Below are positions 1-5,287 of a stretch of DNA of 5,287 bases, piece by piece. Source of the stretch: B21-G16 sp003644825 [NCBI: Candidatus Zhuqueibacterota bacterium] (lineage in GTDB: Bacteria; SM23-31; B21-G16); contig QNDJ01000154.1 of assembly GCA_003644825.1 (NCBI GenBank), forward strand, positions 1 to 5,287, in the 5' to 3' direction. The position numbers and the translations under genes are program-made. The notes under the pieces are model-generated. The model ran no database searches. It worked only from the letters and a program-made list of their open reading frames with translations, and was not told the DNA's origin. Position 1 is the stretch's first letter. The number at the start of each line of letters is the position of its first letter.

Positions 1-161
1 GTTACAGGAAATAAAGTCTTTTTTATTCAATGGAAATCAGGAAAAATTTTCCCTTTATAATTAGAGCAAAAAAAAGGAAAACTACACGAAAAAATGAACT
101 TTATAACATACTGTTAATTCAGGAGTTGCAGGGTATGAATATTCAAAAATTAATAATTTTC
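1..161. other. AT-rich upstream region, no supported gene
   Basis: I see no gene that can be supported here. Two + frames are open from the window edge (one to a stop at 58-60, one to a stop at 62-64), so the tail of an upstream gene could lie here, but about 20 codons in each are too few to choose. A short inverted repeat, GGAAAA at 40-45 and TTTTCC at 47-52, has only a one-base spacer and no U-tract, so it is a poor terminator candidate. An activator of the sigma-54 promoter at 162-177 would be expected to bind in or beyond this stretch, but I cannot recognise a specific enhancer site. Confidence 0.5.
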
Positions 162-177
162 TGGCATAAATATTGCA
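162..177 (+). promoter_or_regulatory. sigma-54 (RpoN) -24/-12 promoter for the flagellar operon
   Basis: The sequence TGGCATAAATATTGCA matches every specified position of the sigma-54 consensus TGGCAYRNNNNTTGCW. The invariant GG is at 163-164 and the invariant GC at 175-176, with exactly the required 10 bases between them. Transcription would be expected to start about 12 bases after the GC, near 188, giving a leader of roughly 35 bases before the flgF ATG at 224. In many polar-flagellated bacteria the rod, ring and hook genes are sigma-54 dependent and need an AAA+ activator of the FlrC/FleQ/FlgR type. That an activator of this kind acts here is inference; none is encoded in the window. Confidence 0.85.
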
Positions 178-211
178 CAAAAAATATTCAGATTATTATA
201 TATTATTTAAT

Positions 212-217
212 AGAGGA
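212..217 (+). promoter_or_regulatory. ribosome binding site that fixes the flgF start
   Basis: AGAGGA lies 6 bases before the ATG at 224. It supports this start over an in-frame TTG at 173 that would add 17 residues. The TTG is also part of the -12 element of the promoter, upstream of the expected transcription start, so it should not be on the mRNA. The protein from 224 begins with the usual rod-protein N-terminus (MIKGIYTAASGM). Confidence 0.8.
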
Positions 218-223
218 TTAGCT

Positions 224-955
224 ATGATTAAAGGTATTTATACAGCGGCATCCGGTATGGTTTCACTTCAACTCAAAAATGAAGTAATAACTAACAATAT
301 TGCGAATGTAAATACTACCGGATTTAAAAGAGAAGGAGTTTTTCGTAAAACTCTTATTGATAAAGTGAAGATTTTGAAGATGAATTCCGGTGATTTTGTT
401 AACCTTGATGAAGTGGATGAAGTAAGGATTGATTTCAAACAGGGTAATCTGTATTCTACCGGAAACCCACTGGATACTGCTATCGATGGTAAAGGGTTTT
501 TCAGTGTTCAAACTCCCAATGGAATAAGATATACAAGAAATGGTAGTTTTACTATCGACAATGAGAGATATTTAACGACTACAAACGGTTACCGATTGTT
601 GGGACAGAATGGTCCCATACAGATTAATGGACAGAATGTTTTTATAGGTGATGATGGTTCAATTATAGTTGATGGTCAGATTGTCGAGAATTTGAGAATA
701 ATGGATTTTCCTGAACCTTATGTTATGAATAAAATAGGGGATGGTTTATTTGAGGCAGATGAGACTCAGGCGATACCTGCCCGGAATTTTAAGATAAAGC
801 AGGGGTTTCTTGAAGAATCGAATGTGAATGCAGTAAAGGAAATGGTGGATTTGATTGAGTTGAGCAGGGACTATGACTCAAACCAAAGAACAATAACAAT
901 TCAGGATTCAACCCTTGATAAAGCAGTTAATGAAGTAGGAAGAATTACAAGATAA
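224..955 (+). CDS. flgF: flagellar basal-body rod protein FlgF
   Basis: Proximal-rod component of the flagellar axis, exported by the flagellar type III system and assembled in the periplasm; 243 residues, typical for the family. The N-terminal rod motif is at about 4-38 (YTAASGM at 6-12, then NNIANVNTTGFKRE at 24-37). The central FlgE/F/G fold shows TGNPLDTAIDGKGFF at 79-93 and YTRNGSF at 103-109. The C-terminal helix that packs against the N-terminus in the D0 domain begins near GFLEESNVNAVKEMVDLI (194-211). The protein is assigned as FlgF rather than FlgG because it is shorter, lacks the FlgG-specific stretch after the N-terminal helix, and has the diverged C-terminal SRDYDSNQRT (214-223) where FlgG has AQRAYE. 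No cleavable signal peptide is seen, as expected for this export route. It is the first gene of the operon, directly after the sigma-54 promoter; flgG follows 29 bases later. A generic FlgG-like (FlhO/FlhP type) label is the only alternative, and less likely given the paired FlgG. Confidence 0.93.
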   Translation: MIKGIYTAASGMVSLQLKNEVITNNIANVNTTGFKREGVFRKTLIDKVKILKMNSGDFVNLDEVDEVRIDFKQGNLYSTGNPLDTAIDGKGFFSVQTPNGIRYTRNGSFTIDNERYLTTTNGYRLLGQNGPIQINGQNVFIGDDGSIIVDGQIVENLRIMDFPEPYVMNKIGDGLFEADETQAIPARNFKIKQGFLEESNVNAVKEMVDLIELSRDYDSNQRTITIQDSTLDKAVNEVGRITR

Positions 956-984
956 ATTATAGATAAAAATAAATCGGAGGAAAA

Positions 985-1773
985 ATGAGCAGAGTATTAA
1001 GAACAGCAGCTACAGGAATGCTTGCCCAGCAATTATTTGTTGATACAATTGCGAACAATATGGCAAACGTTAATACCAATGGTTTTAAGAAAAGTAAAGT
1101 TGAATTTCAGGATTTATTATACCAGACGTTGAGAACAGCCGGGTCATCTAACCTGCAGGGAACGTTTGTCCCAACAGAGTTGCAGGTTGGAAACGGAACA
1201 AGACCGGCAGCTACTCAGAAAATATTTTCTCAGGGAGAAATTTCTTACACCGGTAACCCTCTTGATATAGCCATTGATGGGGCAGGGTTCTTTCAAATAA
1301 ATAAACCCGATGGAACAATAGCATATACAAGAGATGGAACTTTTAAAATATCTGACCAGGGGTTTCTTGTTACTTCTGATGGTCTTGAACTTGAACCCCA
1401 GATAACAATACCGGATAATGCTGAAAGAGTTGAAATAGGTATTGATGGTAATGTATATGCGAAGTTGTATGCTCAGGAGGAATTGCAGAATTTAGGGCAG
1501 ATTACACTTGTAAAATTTATAAACCCTGCAGGATTAAGGAGCCTGGGGCAAAATCTTTATGAAGCGACGTTTGCTTCTGGTCCGCCCCAGATTGGTGTCC
1601 CGAACGAGCAGGCTTTCGGTAGATTGCTTCAGGGATATCTGGAATCCTCAAATGTGGATGTTATAGAAGAAATGGTAAATATGATTATTGCCCAAAGAGC
1701 ATACGAAATAAATTCTAAAGCAGTCCAGACCGCTGATGATATGATGAATACTGCAAATAATTTGAGAAGATAA
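985..1773 (+). CDS. flgG: flagellar distal-rod protein FlgG
   Basis: Distal-rod subunit forming the drive shaft that passes through the P and L rings; 262 residues, essentially the usual FlgG length. The N-terminal rod motif is clear (TAATGMLAQQ at 7-16, NNMANVNTNGFKK at 24-36). It is followed by the FlgG-specific segment at about 41-85, including YQTLR (46-50), GSSNLQGTFVP (53-63) and QVGNGTRPAAT (67-77); in known structures this region stiffens the rod. The core has TGNPLDIAIDGAGFFQI at 89-105. The C-terminal D0 helix reads GYLESSNVDVIEEMVNMI (217-234), then AQRAYEINSKAVQTADDM (236-253), a very well conserved signature. GGAGG at 976-980 is a strong ribosome binding site four bases before the ATG. 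The stop is two bases before the flgA start, so translation of the two genes is probably coupled. FlgG shares its core fold with FlgF upstream, the usual ancient duplication. Confidence 0.97.
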   Translation: MSRVLRTAATGMLAQQLFVDTIANNMANVNTNGFKKSKVEFQDLLYQTLRTAGSSNLQGTFVPTELQVGNGTRPAATQKIFSQGEISYTGNPLDIAIDGAGFFQINKPDGTIAYTRDGTFKISDQGFLVTSDGLELEPQITIPDNAERVEIGIDGNVYAKLYAQEELQNLGQITLVKFINPAGLRSLGQNLYEATFASGPPQIGVPNEQAFGRLLQGYLESSNVDVIEEMVNMIIAQRAYEINSKAVQTADDMMNTANNLRR

Positions 1774-1775
1774 TT

Positions 1776-2744
1776 ATGAAGTATAGAATAATTGCATTAT
1801 TTGTAATAATTTTCTTAAATGCTGTTAGTTTTAGTTTGGTCTTTTCTCAGAACAGTATTATTATTGAAGTTAAAGAACAGGCTTGTGTTGAAGATTATTC
1901 TGTTAGACTTAAAGATATTGCGGTAATAAAAGGAGTATCTGAAGAAATATATGACAGATTATCAAATATCGAAATATGTCTTTCTCCTTCACCCGGTGTA
2001 AAGAGAATTATTTATCCGTATTTGATAAAAAACAGGATGCGTGAACATAATTTTCTGGAAGAAAATATTAAAATTATAGGCAACAGGTGTATTGTTACTC
2101 TGAAAACTATTACTATTTCAGGAGAAAAAATAAAAGAAGTCGCTCTTGACTACATAAAACAAAAGATTAAGGGTGAAGATATTGAACGTAAGATAGAAAT
2201 TATAAAGGTACCAAGAGATGTTGTGGCACCTGGAAAAGATTTATCATTAAAGGTTATACCTCTGGATTATGGAAATATAAAAGGGTTATTGTCGATATTT
2301 GTTGGTATTTATAACGGGGACCATTTCTATAAAAAAGTTCCTGTATTTTTTAAGGTGCAGACTTTTGAATATGCTCTGGTTTCGGTAAAGAACATAAAAA
2401 GGTTTGAAAAAATAAAAAGTGATTACGTGGAAATCAAGAAGGTTGAAACTACTGGCATCAGAAAAGATTTCCTGAAGGATATAGATTCCGCTGTGGGTAA
2501 AAGAGCAAAATATTCTATTCAAAAAAACAATGTTATATTCAGTGATATGATTGAAAAGCCACCTTTAATCAATAGAGGAGATTTTGTTGATATTAAAGTT
2601 ATTAAAGGTAGTGTAGTTGTTTTATGTAAGGGAAGGGCAAAAAAAGATGGGAAACTTGGAGAATTTATTCCGGTAAGAAATTTAGTATCTAATAAAGACC
2701 TGTTAGCAAAGGTGGAAAACTCAAAAACTGTTATAATAAAATAA
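1776..2744 (+). CDS. flgA: flagellar P-ring assembly chaperone FlgA
   Basis: Periplasmic chaperone needed for FlgI to polymerise into the P ring; 322 residues, longer than the roughly 220 of Salmonella FlgA because of an extended N-terminal region. Residues 1-24 form a Sec signal peptide (basic MKYR start, hydrophobic run at 5-23, probable cleavage near FS/QNS). Residues about 30-195 are a divergent N-terminal region. The C-terminal half is the recognisable part: a SAF-type domain at about 199-260 (VSVKNIKRFEKI at 202-213, GKRAKYSIQKNNVI at 241-254), then GDFVDIKVIKGSVVV at 268-282. The family-typical GRAKKDGKLGEFIPVRN is at 286-302, followed by the SNKDLLAKV strand (305-313). Four cysteines are present (C37, C68, C105, C284). 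The ribosome binding site is weak (GAGAAGA at 1764-1770, inside the end of flgG), consistent with coupling to flgG across a 2-base gap. Its place just before flgH and flgI fits its role. Confidence 0.93.
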   Translation: MKYRIIALFVIIFLNAVSFSLVFSQNSIIIEVKEQACVEDYSVRLKDIAVIKGVSEEIYDRLSNIEICLSPSPGVKRIIYPYLIKNRMREHNFLEENIKIIGNRCIVTLKTITISGEKIKEVALDYIKQKIKGEDIERKIEIIKVPRDVVAPGKDLSLKVIPLDYGNIKGLLSIFVGIYNGDHFYKKVPVFFKVQTFEYALVSVKNIKRFEKIKSDYVEIKKVETTGIRKDFLKDIDSAVGKRAKYSIQKNNVIFSDMIEKPPLINRGDFVDIKVIKGSVVVLCKGRAKKDGKLGEFIPVRNLVSNKDLLAKVENSKTVIIK

Positions 2745-2764
2745 TTAACAGGGAGAAAAAAATT

Positions 2765-3364
2765 ATGAAAAAATTTTTAGTAATAATTTTTATTAATTTT
2801 TTCCTGATATTTTTCATTGCTAATGATTCTTATTTACAGGAGAGAACGAGAAAAGGTGGAGAAAGTCTGTTTGGTGATGTTAAGGCTTATAAAATAGGAG
2901 ATGTAATAACGATAATAATAAGCGAGAATTCTCAGGCATCGAATGTTTCAAATACTCAAACAAACAAGCAGAATCAACTGAGTGTACAGTCGAATTTTGG
3001 TAAATTATTGGGTGAATTAACCGGTAGATTAGCAGGTAAAATATCTTCCAATACTCAGAATCGATTTAGGGGTTCAGGACAAACATCAAGCCAGGGAAAG
3101 TTGATAACAACGATATCTGCGAGGATAGTTGAGATTACTGAAAATGGGAACTTCCTTATCAGAGGAAGCAAAGAAATAGAGACTAACGGAGAAAAAGTTA
3201 CAACTGTTGTATCCGGCGTAATCAGGAGAGAAGATATATCTCCTGACAATACAATTTATTCCACTCAGATAGCAGACGCTCATATTTATCATGATGGTAA
3301 AGGAGTTGTTAAACAAGGTAATAGACCGGGTCTCTTTACCAGAATTATAAACTGGATATTTTAA
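2765..3364 (+). CDS. flgH: flagellar L-ring protein FlgH (no lipobox cysteine)
   Basis: Subunit of the outer-membrane L ring, the bushing around the distal rod; 199 residues, somewhat shorter than the 232 of Salmonella FlgH. Conserved blocks in order: SLFGDVKAYKIGDVITIII (34-52), FRGSGQTSSQGKL (101-113), ISARIVEITENGNFLIRG (117-134), GVIRREDISPDNTIYST (151-167) and IADAHIYHDGKG (169-180), ending in a C-terminal INWIF. Residues 1-19 are a strongly hydrophobic export signal. FlgH is normally a lipoprotein with a lipobox cysteine, but this protein has no cysteine anywhere, so it is probably cleaved by signal peptidase I or left anchored by its N-terminus. The start is well supported by GGGAG at 2751-2755, nine bases before the ATG. 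No in-frame ATG between the flgA stop and 2765 would add a cysteine-containing leader. The gene begins 20 bases after flgA and is followed 20 bases later by flgI. Confidence 0.95.
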   Translation: MKKFLVIIFINFFLIFFIANDSYLQERTRKGGESLFGDVKAYKIGDVITIIISENSQASNVSNTQTNKQNQLSVQSNFGKLLGELTGRLAGKISSNTQNRFRGSGQTSSQGKLITTISARIVEITENGNFLIRGSKEIETNGEKVTTVVSGVIRREDISPDNTIYSTQIADAHIYHDGKGVVKQGNRPGLFTRIINWIF

Positions 3365-3384
3365 TATTATTATAAGAGGAAAAA

Positions 3385-4458
3385 ATGATTAAGGGAATAA
3401 GTTTTAAATCTTTATTTATAATACTGATTGTTTTAATACTTACTACCAGTTCTACTCTGGGACAATCAAGAATAAAAGATGTGACCCAGATTTTAGGTCT
3501 TGAAACAAAAAGAGTTATTGGATATGGTTTAGTTACGGGTCTTAATAGCACAGGCGATGGAATGAGGGCTCTTTTTACTATTCAGTCTGTTGCAAATCTG
3601 TTAAAAAGGATGGGATTAACTATTAATGCTCAGAGAATAAGAATGAGAAATGTAGCAGCCGTTATGGTAATAGCAGAATTACCACCATTTGCCAGAAGGG
3701 GACAGGTTGTTGATGCTATAGTTTCTTCACTTGGAGATGCCACGAGTCTTGAAGGTGGTACATTACTCAGAACCCCATTACTTGACCTGAATAATAAGGT
3801 TATTGCTTACGCTCAAGGGGTTGTTTCTGTTGGAGGATTGAATACTCACGCAGGTGGGGGTAGAATTCCTCTTTCCAATTTTCCTGTTACCGGGAGAGTT
3901 AATAAAGGATGTAAAATAGAACAGGAACAGCTTTTTAGCTTTATAACAAATAATTCTATTACATTAACTTTAAACGACCCTGATTTTACCACAGCTTATA
4001 GAATTGCAGAAAGAATAAACAGGGAGTTTAATGAAAATATATCTACTCCGATTGATGCTGCGACTGTTAATGTCCAGATACCTCAACTTTATCTTGAAAA
4101 TAATCAGATAGTAGAGTTTATTTCTAAAGTTGAAAGATTACCTGTTATAACAGATGTTGTTGCAAAGGTTGTTATAAATGAAAGGACAGGAACTGTAGTT
4201 GTTGGAAATGATGTTAGATTGTCAACGGTTGCGATTTCTCATGGAGATTTATCTATTCAGATTAGACCATCTCCGGCGGTTCAGCAACCTCCAGGTGCTC
4301 CAGCAACCAGAGAAGGAAGGGTGGTTGTTCTCGATGAAGAGAGAACAGGAACAGTTGGTGATTTGGCAGAAGCACTTAATGTTCTGGGTGTAAAACCAAG
4401 AGACCTTGTTTCTATATTTCAGGCATTGAAAGCAGCAGGTTCTTTAAAAGCAGAATGA
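3385..4458 (+). CDS. flgI: flagellar P-ring protein FlgI
   Basis: Forms the P ring in the peptidoglycan layer around the rod; 357 residues against 365 in Salmonella, so full length. Residues 1-26 are a Sec signal peptide (hydrophobic core about 10-20, likely cleavage after TLG). The mature protein starts with the family opening RIKDVTQILG (29-38) and VIGYGLVTGLNSTGDG (44-59). Other strongly conserved blocks are AVMVIAELPPFARRGQVVD (92-110), VSSLGDATSLEGGTLLRTPL (113-132), AYAQGVVSVGG (141-151), VINERTGTVVVGNDV (263-277), HGDLSIQIR (286-294) and the C-terminal LNVLGVKPRDLVSIFQALKA (331-350). After the signal peptide the only cysteine is C176, so the intramolecular disulfide of the enterobacterial protein cannot form. 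AGAGGA at 3375-3380 is the ribosome binding site. FlgA, two genes upstream, is its expected chaperone. Confidence 0.97.
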   Translation: MIKGISFKSLFIILIVLILTTSSTLGQSRIKDVTQILGLETKRVIGYGLVTGLNSTGDGMRALFTIQSVANLLKRMGLTINAQRIRMRNVAAVMVIAELPPFARRGQVVDAIVSSLGDATSLEGGTLLRTPLLDLNNKVIAYAQGVVSVGGLNTHAGGGRIPLSNFPVTGRVNKGCKIEQEQLFSFITNNSITLTLNDPDFTTAYRIAERINREFNENISTPIDAATVNVQIPQLYLENNQIVEFISKVERLPVITDVVAKVVINERTGTVVVGNDVRLSTVAISHGDLSIQIRPSPAVQQPPGAPATREGRVVVLDEERTGTVGDLAEALNVLGVKPRDLVSIFQALKAAGSLKAE

Positions 4459-4480
4459 GTTATTATGTGAGGATTTATTT

Positions 4481-5266
4481 ATGGATTTTAATATTGAAAA
4501 TAGAATTAATAATTCCATTGAAAATGCAGAACTTGAGAGAATTAAAAGAAAAATTAGAAACTCAGGGGGTAAATACAGTAAAAAAGATATCGAAACTGTA
4601 GCTAAAAGTTTTGAGGCTATTTTTATATATAAAATGCTTAAAGAGATGAAAAACACTGTACCGGAGAATACCCTTTTTGGAAAGGGATTGGGTAACGATA
4701 TTTTTCAGGATTTTCTCTATGAAGAGTATGCCAACAGGATTTCAGAGAAAGGGTCTGTTGGACCATGGAAGATGATTTTTAATAGTTTATCAAAATATGT
4801 TGAACCCGTTGAAAATAAGAAACATCCTGAGCAGTTTAAAATTTCGAAATTTCAGGGGAATTTACCAACAAAAATAAAAAGATATAATAAAGAAACAGTT
4901 TATGATAAAGTTGAAAGGTATAATCGGATTATTCAGGATGCGTCTTTGAAATATGGAGTGGACCCGGATATAATCAGGGCTATTATAACCCAGGAATCCA
5001 GAGGCAATCCTGGAGCTGTATCTCGTAAAGGAGCTGGTGGATTAATGCAAATACTCGAATCTACAGCGAAAGATTTAGGTATCAGGGATGTTTTTAATCC
5101 TGTTGATAATATTTTTGGTGGTGTTAAATATTTAAAGACATTGCTTGAAAAACACAATGGAAATCTTGAACTTGCTCTGGCTTCTTATAATGCGGGACCG
5201 TCATCAGTAGAGAAATATGGAGGAATTCCTCCATATTTCTCTACTGATGACGGTCCCGCATTATAA
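4481..5266 (+). CDS. flgJ: FlgJ-type rod-cap protein with C-terminal lytic transglycosylase (SLT) domain; 3' end artefactual
   Basis: Two-domain protein with no signal peptide, as expected for FlgJ exported by the flagellar apparatus. The N-terminal rod-binding (rod-cap) domain covers about 37-95, with AKSFEAIFIYKMLKEMK (41-57), then NTLFGKGLGNDIFQDFLYEE (63-82). A charged linker (about 105-145) leads to an SLT/GH23-like domain from about 146. Its hallmarks are the catalytic-glutamate motif ITQESRGNPGAVS (E172), GAGGLMQI (184-191), NPVDNIFGGVKYL (206-218) and ASYNAGP (234-240). Salmonella FlgJ instead has a glucosaminidase-type domain. The start is supported by GTGAGGA at 4467-4473, seven bases before the ATG. 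Residues up to about Y252 (YGGIPPY at 246-252) fit the family. The final FSTDDGPAL and the stop at 5264-5266 are encoded by the reverse complement of upstream sequence and should not be trusted, so the gene is best treated as 3'-truncated. Members of the SLT family normally continue past GGIPPY with a further helix. Confidence 0.92.
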   Translation: MDFNIENRINNSIENAELERIKRKIRNSGGKYSKKDIETVAKSFEAIFIYKMLKEMKNTVPENTLFGKGLGNDIFQDFLYEEYANRISEKGSVGPWKMIFNSLSKYVEPVENKKHPEQFKISKFQGNLPTKIKRYNKETVYDKVERYNRIIQDASLKYGVDPDIIRAIITQESRGNPGAVSRKGAGGLMQILESTAKDLGIRDVFNPVDNIFGGVKYLKTLLEKHNGNLELALASYNAGPSSVEKYGGIPPYFSTDDGPAL

Positions 5267-5287
5267 GAAGCCAGAGCAAGTTCAAGA
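5164..5287. repeat. perfect 124-bp palindrome (62-bp arms, no spacer) at the window end
   Basis: Bases 5226-5287 are the exact reverse complement of 5164-5225, with no mismatch and no loop. The symmetry point lies between 5225 and 5226, inside GGAATTCC. The right arm runs to the last base of the window. The left arm is good coding sequence for the FlgJ SLT domain, including the ASYNAGP motif, so the right arm is the copied one. A perfect palindrome falling inside a conserved domain and stopping the gene is best explained as a fold-back or assembly artefact, not as a terminator or mobile-element end. Confidence 0.97.

Noticed and set aside
40-52. GGAAAA-A-TTTTCC inverted repeat as a terminator of an upstream gene
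   Set aside because: A one-base spacer cannot form a normal loop, the stem is mostly A-T, and no U-tract follows.
135-221. Small open frame MNIQKLIIFW... (28 codons) with AGGAG at 121-125 nine bases upstream of its ATG
   Set aside because: It runs through the sigma-54 promoter and ends just before the flgF start. It would not be on the transcript from that promoter, its composition is just that of AT-rich DNA, and I recognise no family.
173-223. N-terminal extension of FlgF from the TTG at 173
   Set aside because: The TTG is part of the promoter -12 element, upstream of the expected transcript start. The ATG at 224 has a good ribosome binding site and gives the normal rod-protein N-terminus.
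263-511. Minus-strand open frame of 82 codons within flgF, and similar ones in flgA, flgH, flgI and flgJ
   Set aside because: They lie antisense to strongly conserved flagellar genes, have no matching ribosome binding sites or recognisable motifs, and are explained by low stop-codon density opposite coding DNA.
4199-4393. Same-strand open frame of 64 codons inside flgI
   Set aside because: It is an out-of-frame shadow over one of the most conserved parts of FlgI (the INERTGT to LNVLGV region).
5216-5287. The terminal inverted repeat as an intrinsic terminator of the operon
   Set aside because: It lies inside conserved SLT coding sequence, has no loop and no T-tract, is far longer than a terminator stem, and stops exactly at the window edge.
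5164-5287. The palindrome as a transposon or hairpin-telomere end
   Set aside because: The left arm is ordinary flgJ coding sequence with no transposase, target duplication or replication gene nearby; an amplification or assembly fold-back is simpler.

Overview
This window is one contiguous flagellar operon from a diderm (Gram-negative-type) bacterium with AT-rich DNA. Six genes lie head to tail on the + strand: flgF, flgG, flgA, flgH, flgI and flgJ. They encode the rod proteins, the P- and L-ring proteins, the P-ring chaperone and a rod-cap/peptidoglycan-cleaving protein. P- and L-ring genes imply a peptidoglycan layer plus an outer membrane. This gene order with a sigma-54-type promoter is seen in several deep diderm phyla (for example Desulfobacterota, Nitrospirota, Deferribacterota, Aquificota). 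The sequence alone does not let me name the lineage.

Layout: 1-161 is AT-rich leader DNA with no gene I can support. A full match to the sigma-54 -24/-12 consensus sits at 162-177, followed by a short leader and flgF (224-955). Then come flgG (985-1773), flgA (1776-2744), flgH (2765-3364), flgI (3385-4458) and flgJ (4481 to the end). Intergenic gaps are 2 to 29 bases, most genes have a purine-rich ribosome binding site, and I see no internal terminator or second promoter, so the set is probably one transcript. It would normally continue past the window.

How the genes work together: FlgF and FlgG stack to form the proximal and distal rod. FlgJ caps the growing rod through its N-terminal domain and opens the peptidoglycan through its C-terminal lytic transglycosylase-type domain. 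FlgA chaperones FlgI into the periplasmic P ring. FlgH forms the outer-membrane L ring.

The main oddities are these. (1) The last 124 bases are a perfect, spacerless inverted repeat that runs to the very end of the window. It cuts off flgJ and gives it a false C-terminus, and is most likely a fold-back artefact seeded by a natural ~20 bp palindrome in the gene. (2) FlgJ carries an SLT (lytic transglycosylase) domain rather than the glucosaminidase domain of the Salmonella protein. (3) FlgH has no cysteine at all, so it cannot be a classical lipoprotein. I found no evidence of a novel system. Apart from these points this is a standard flagellar locus.
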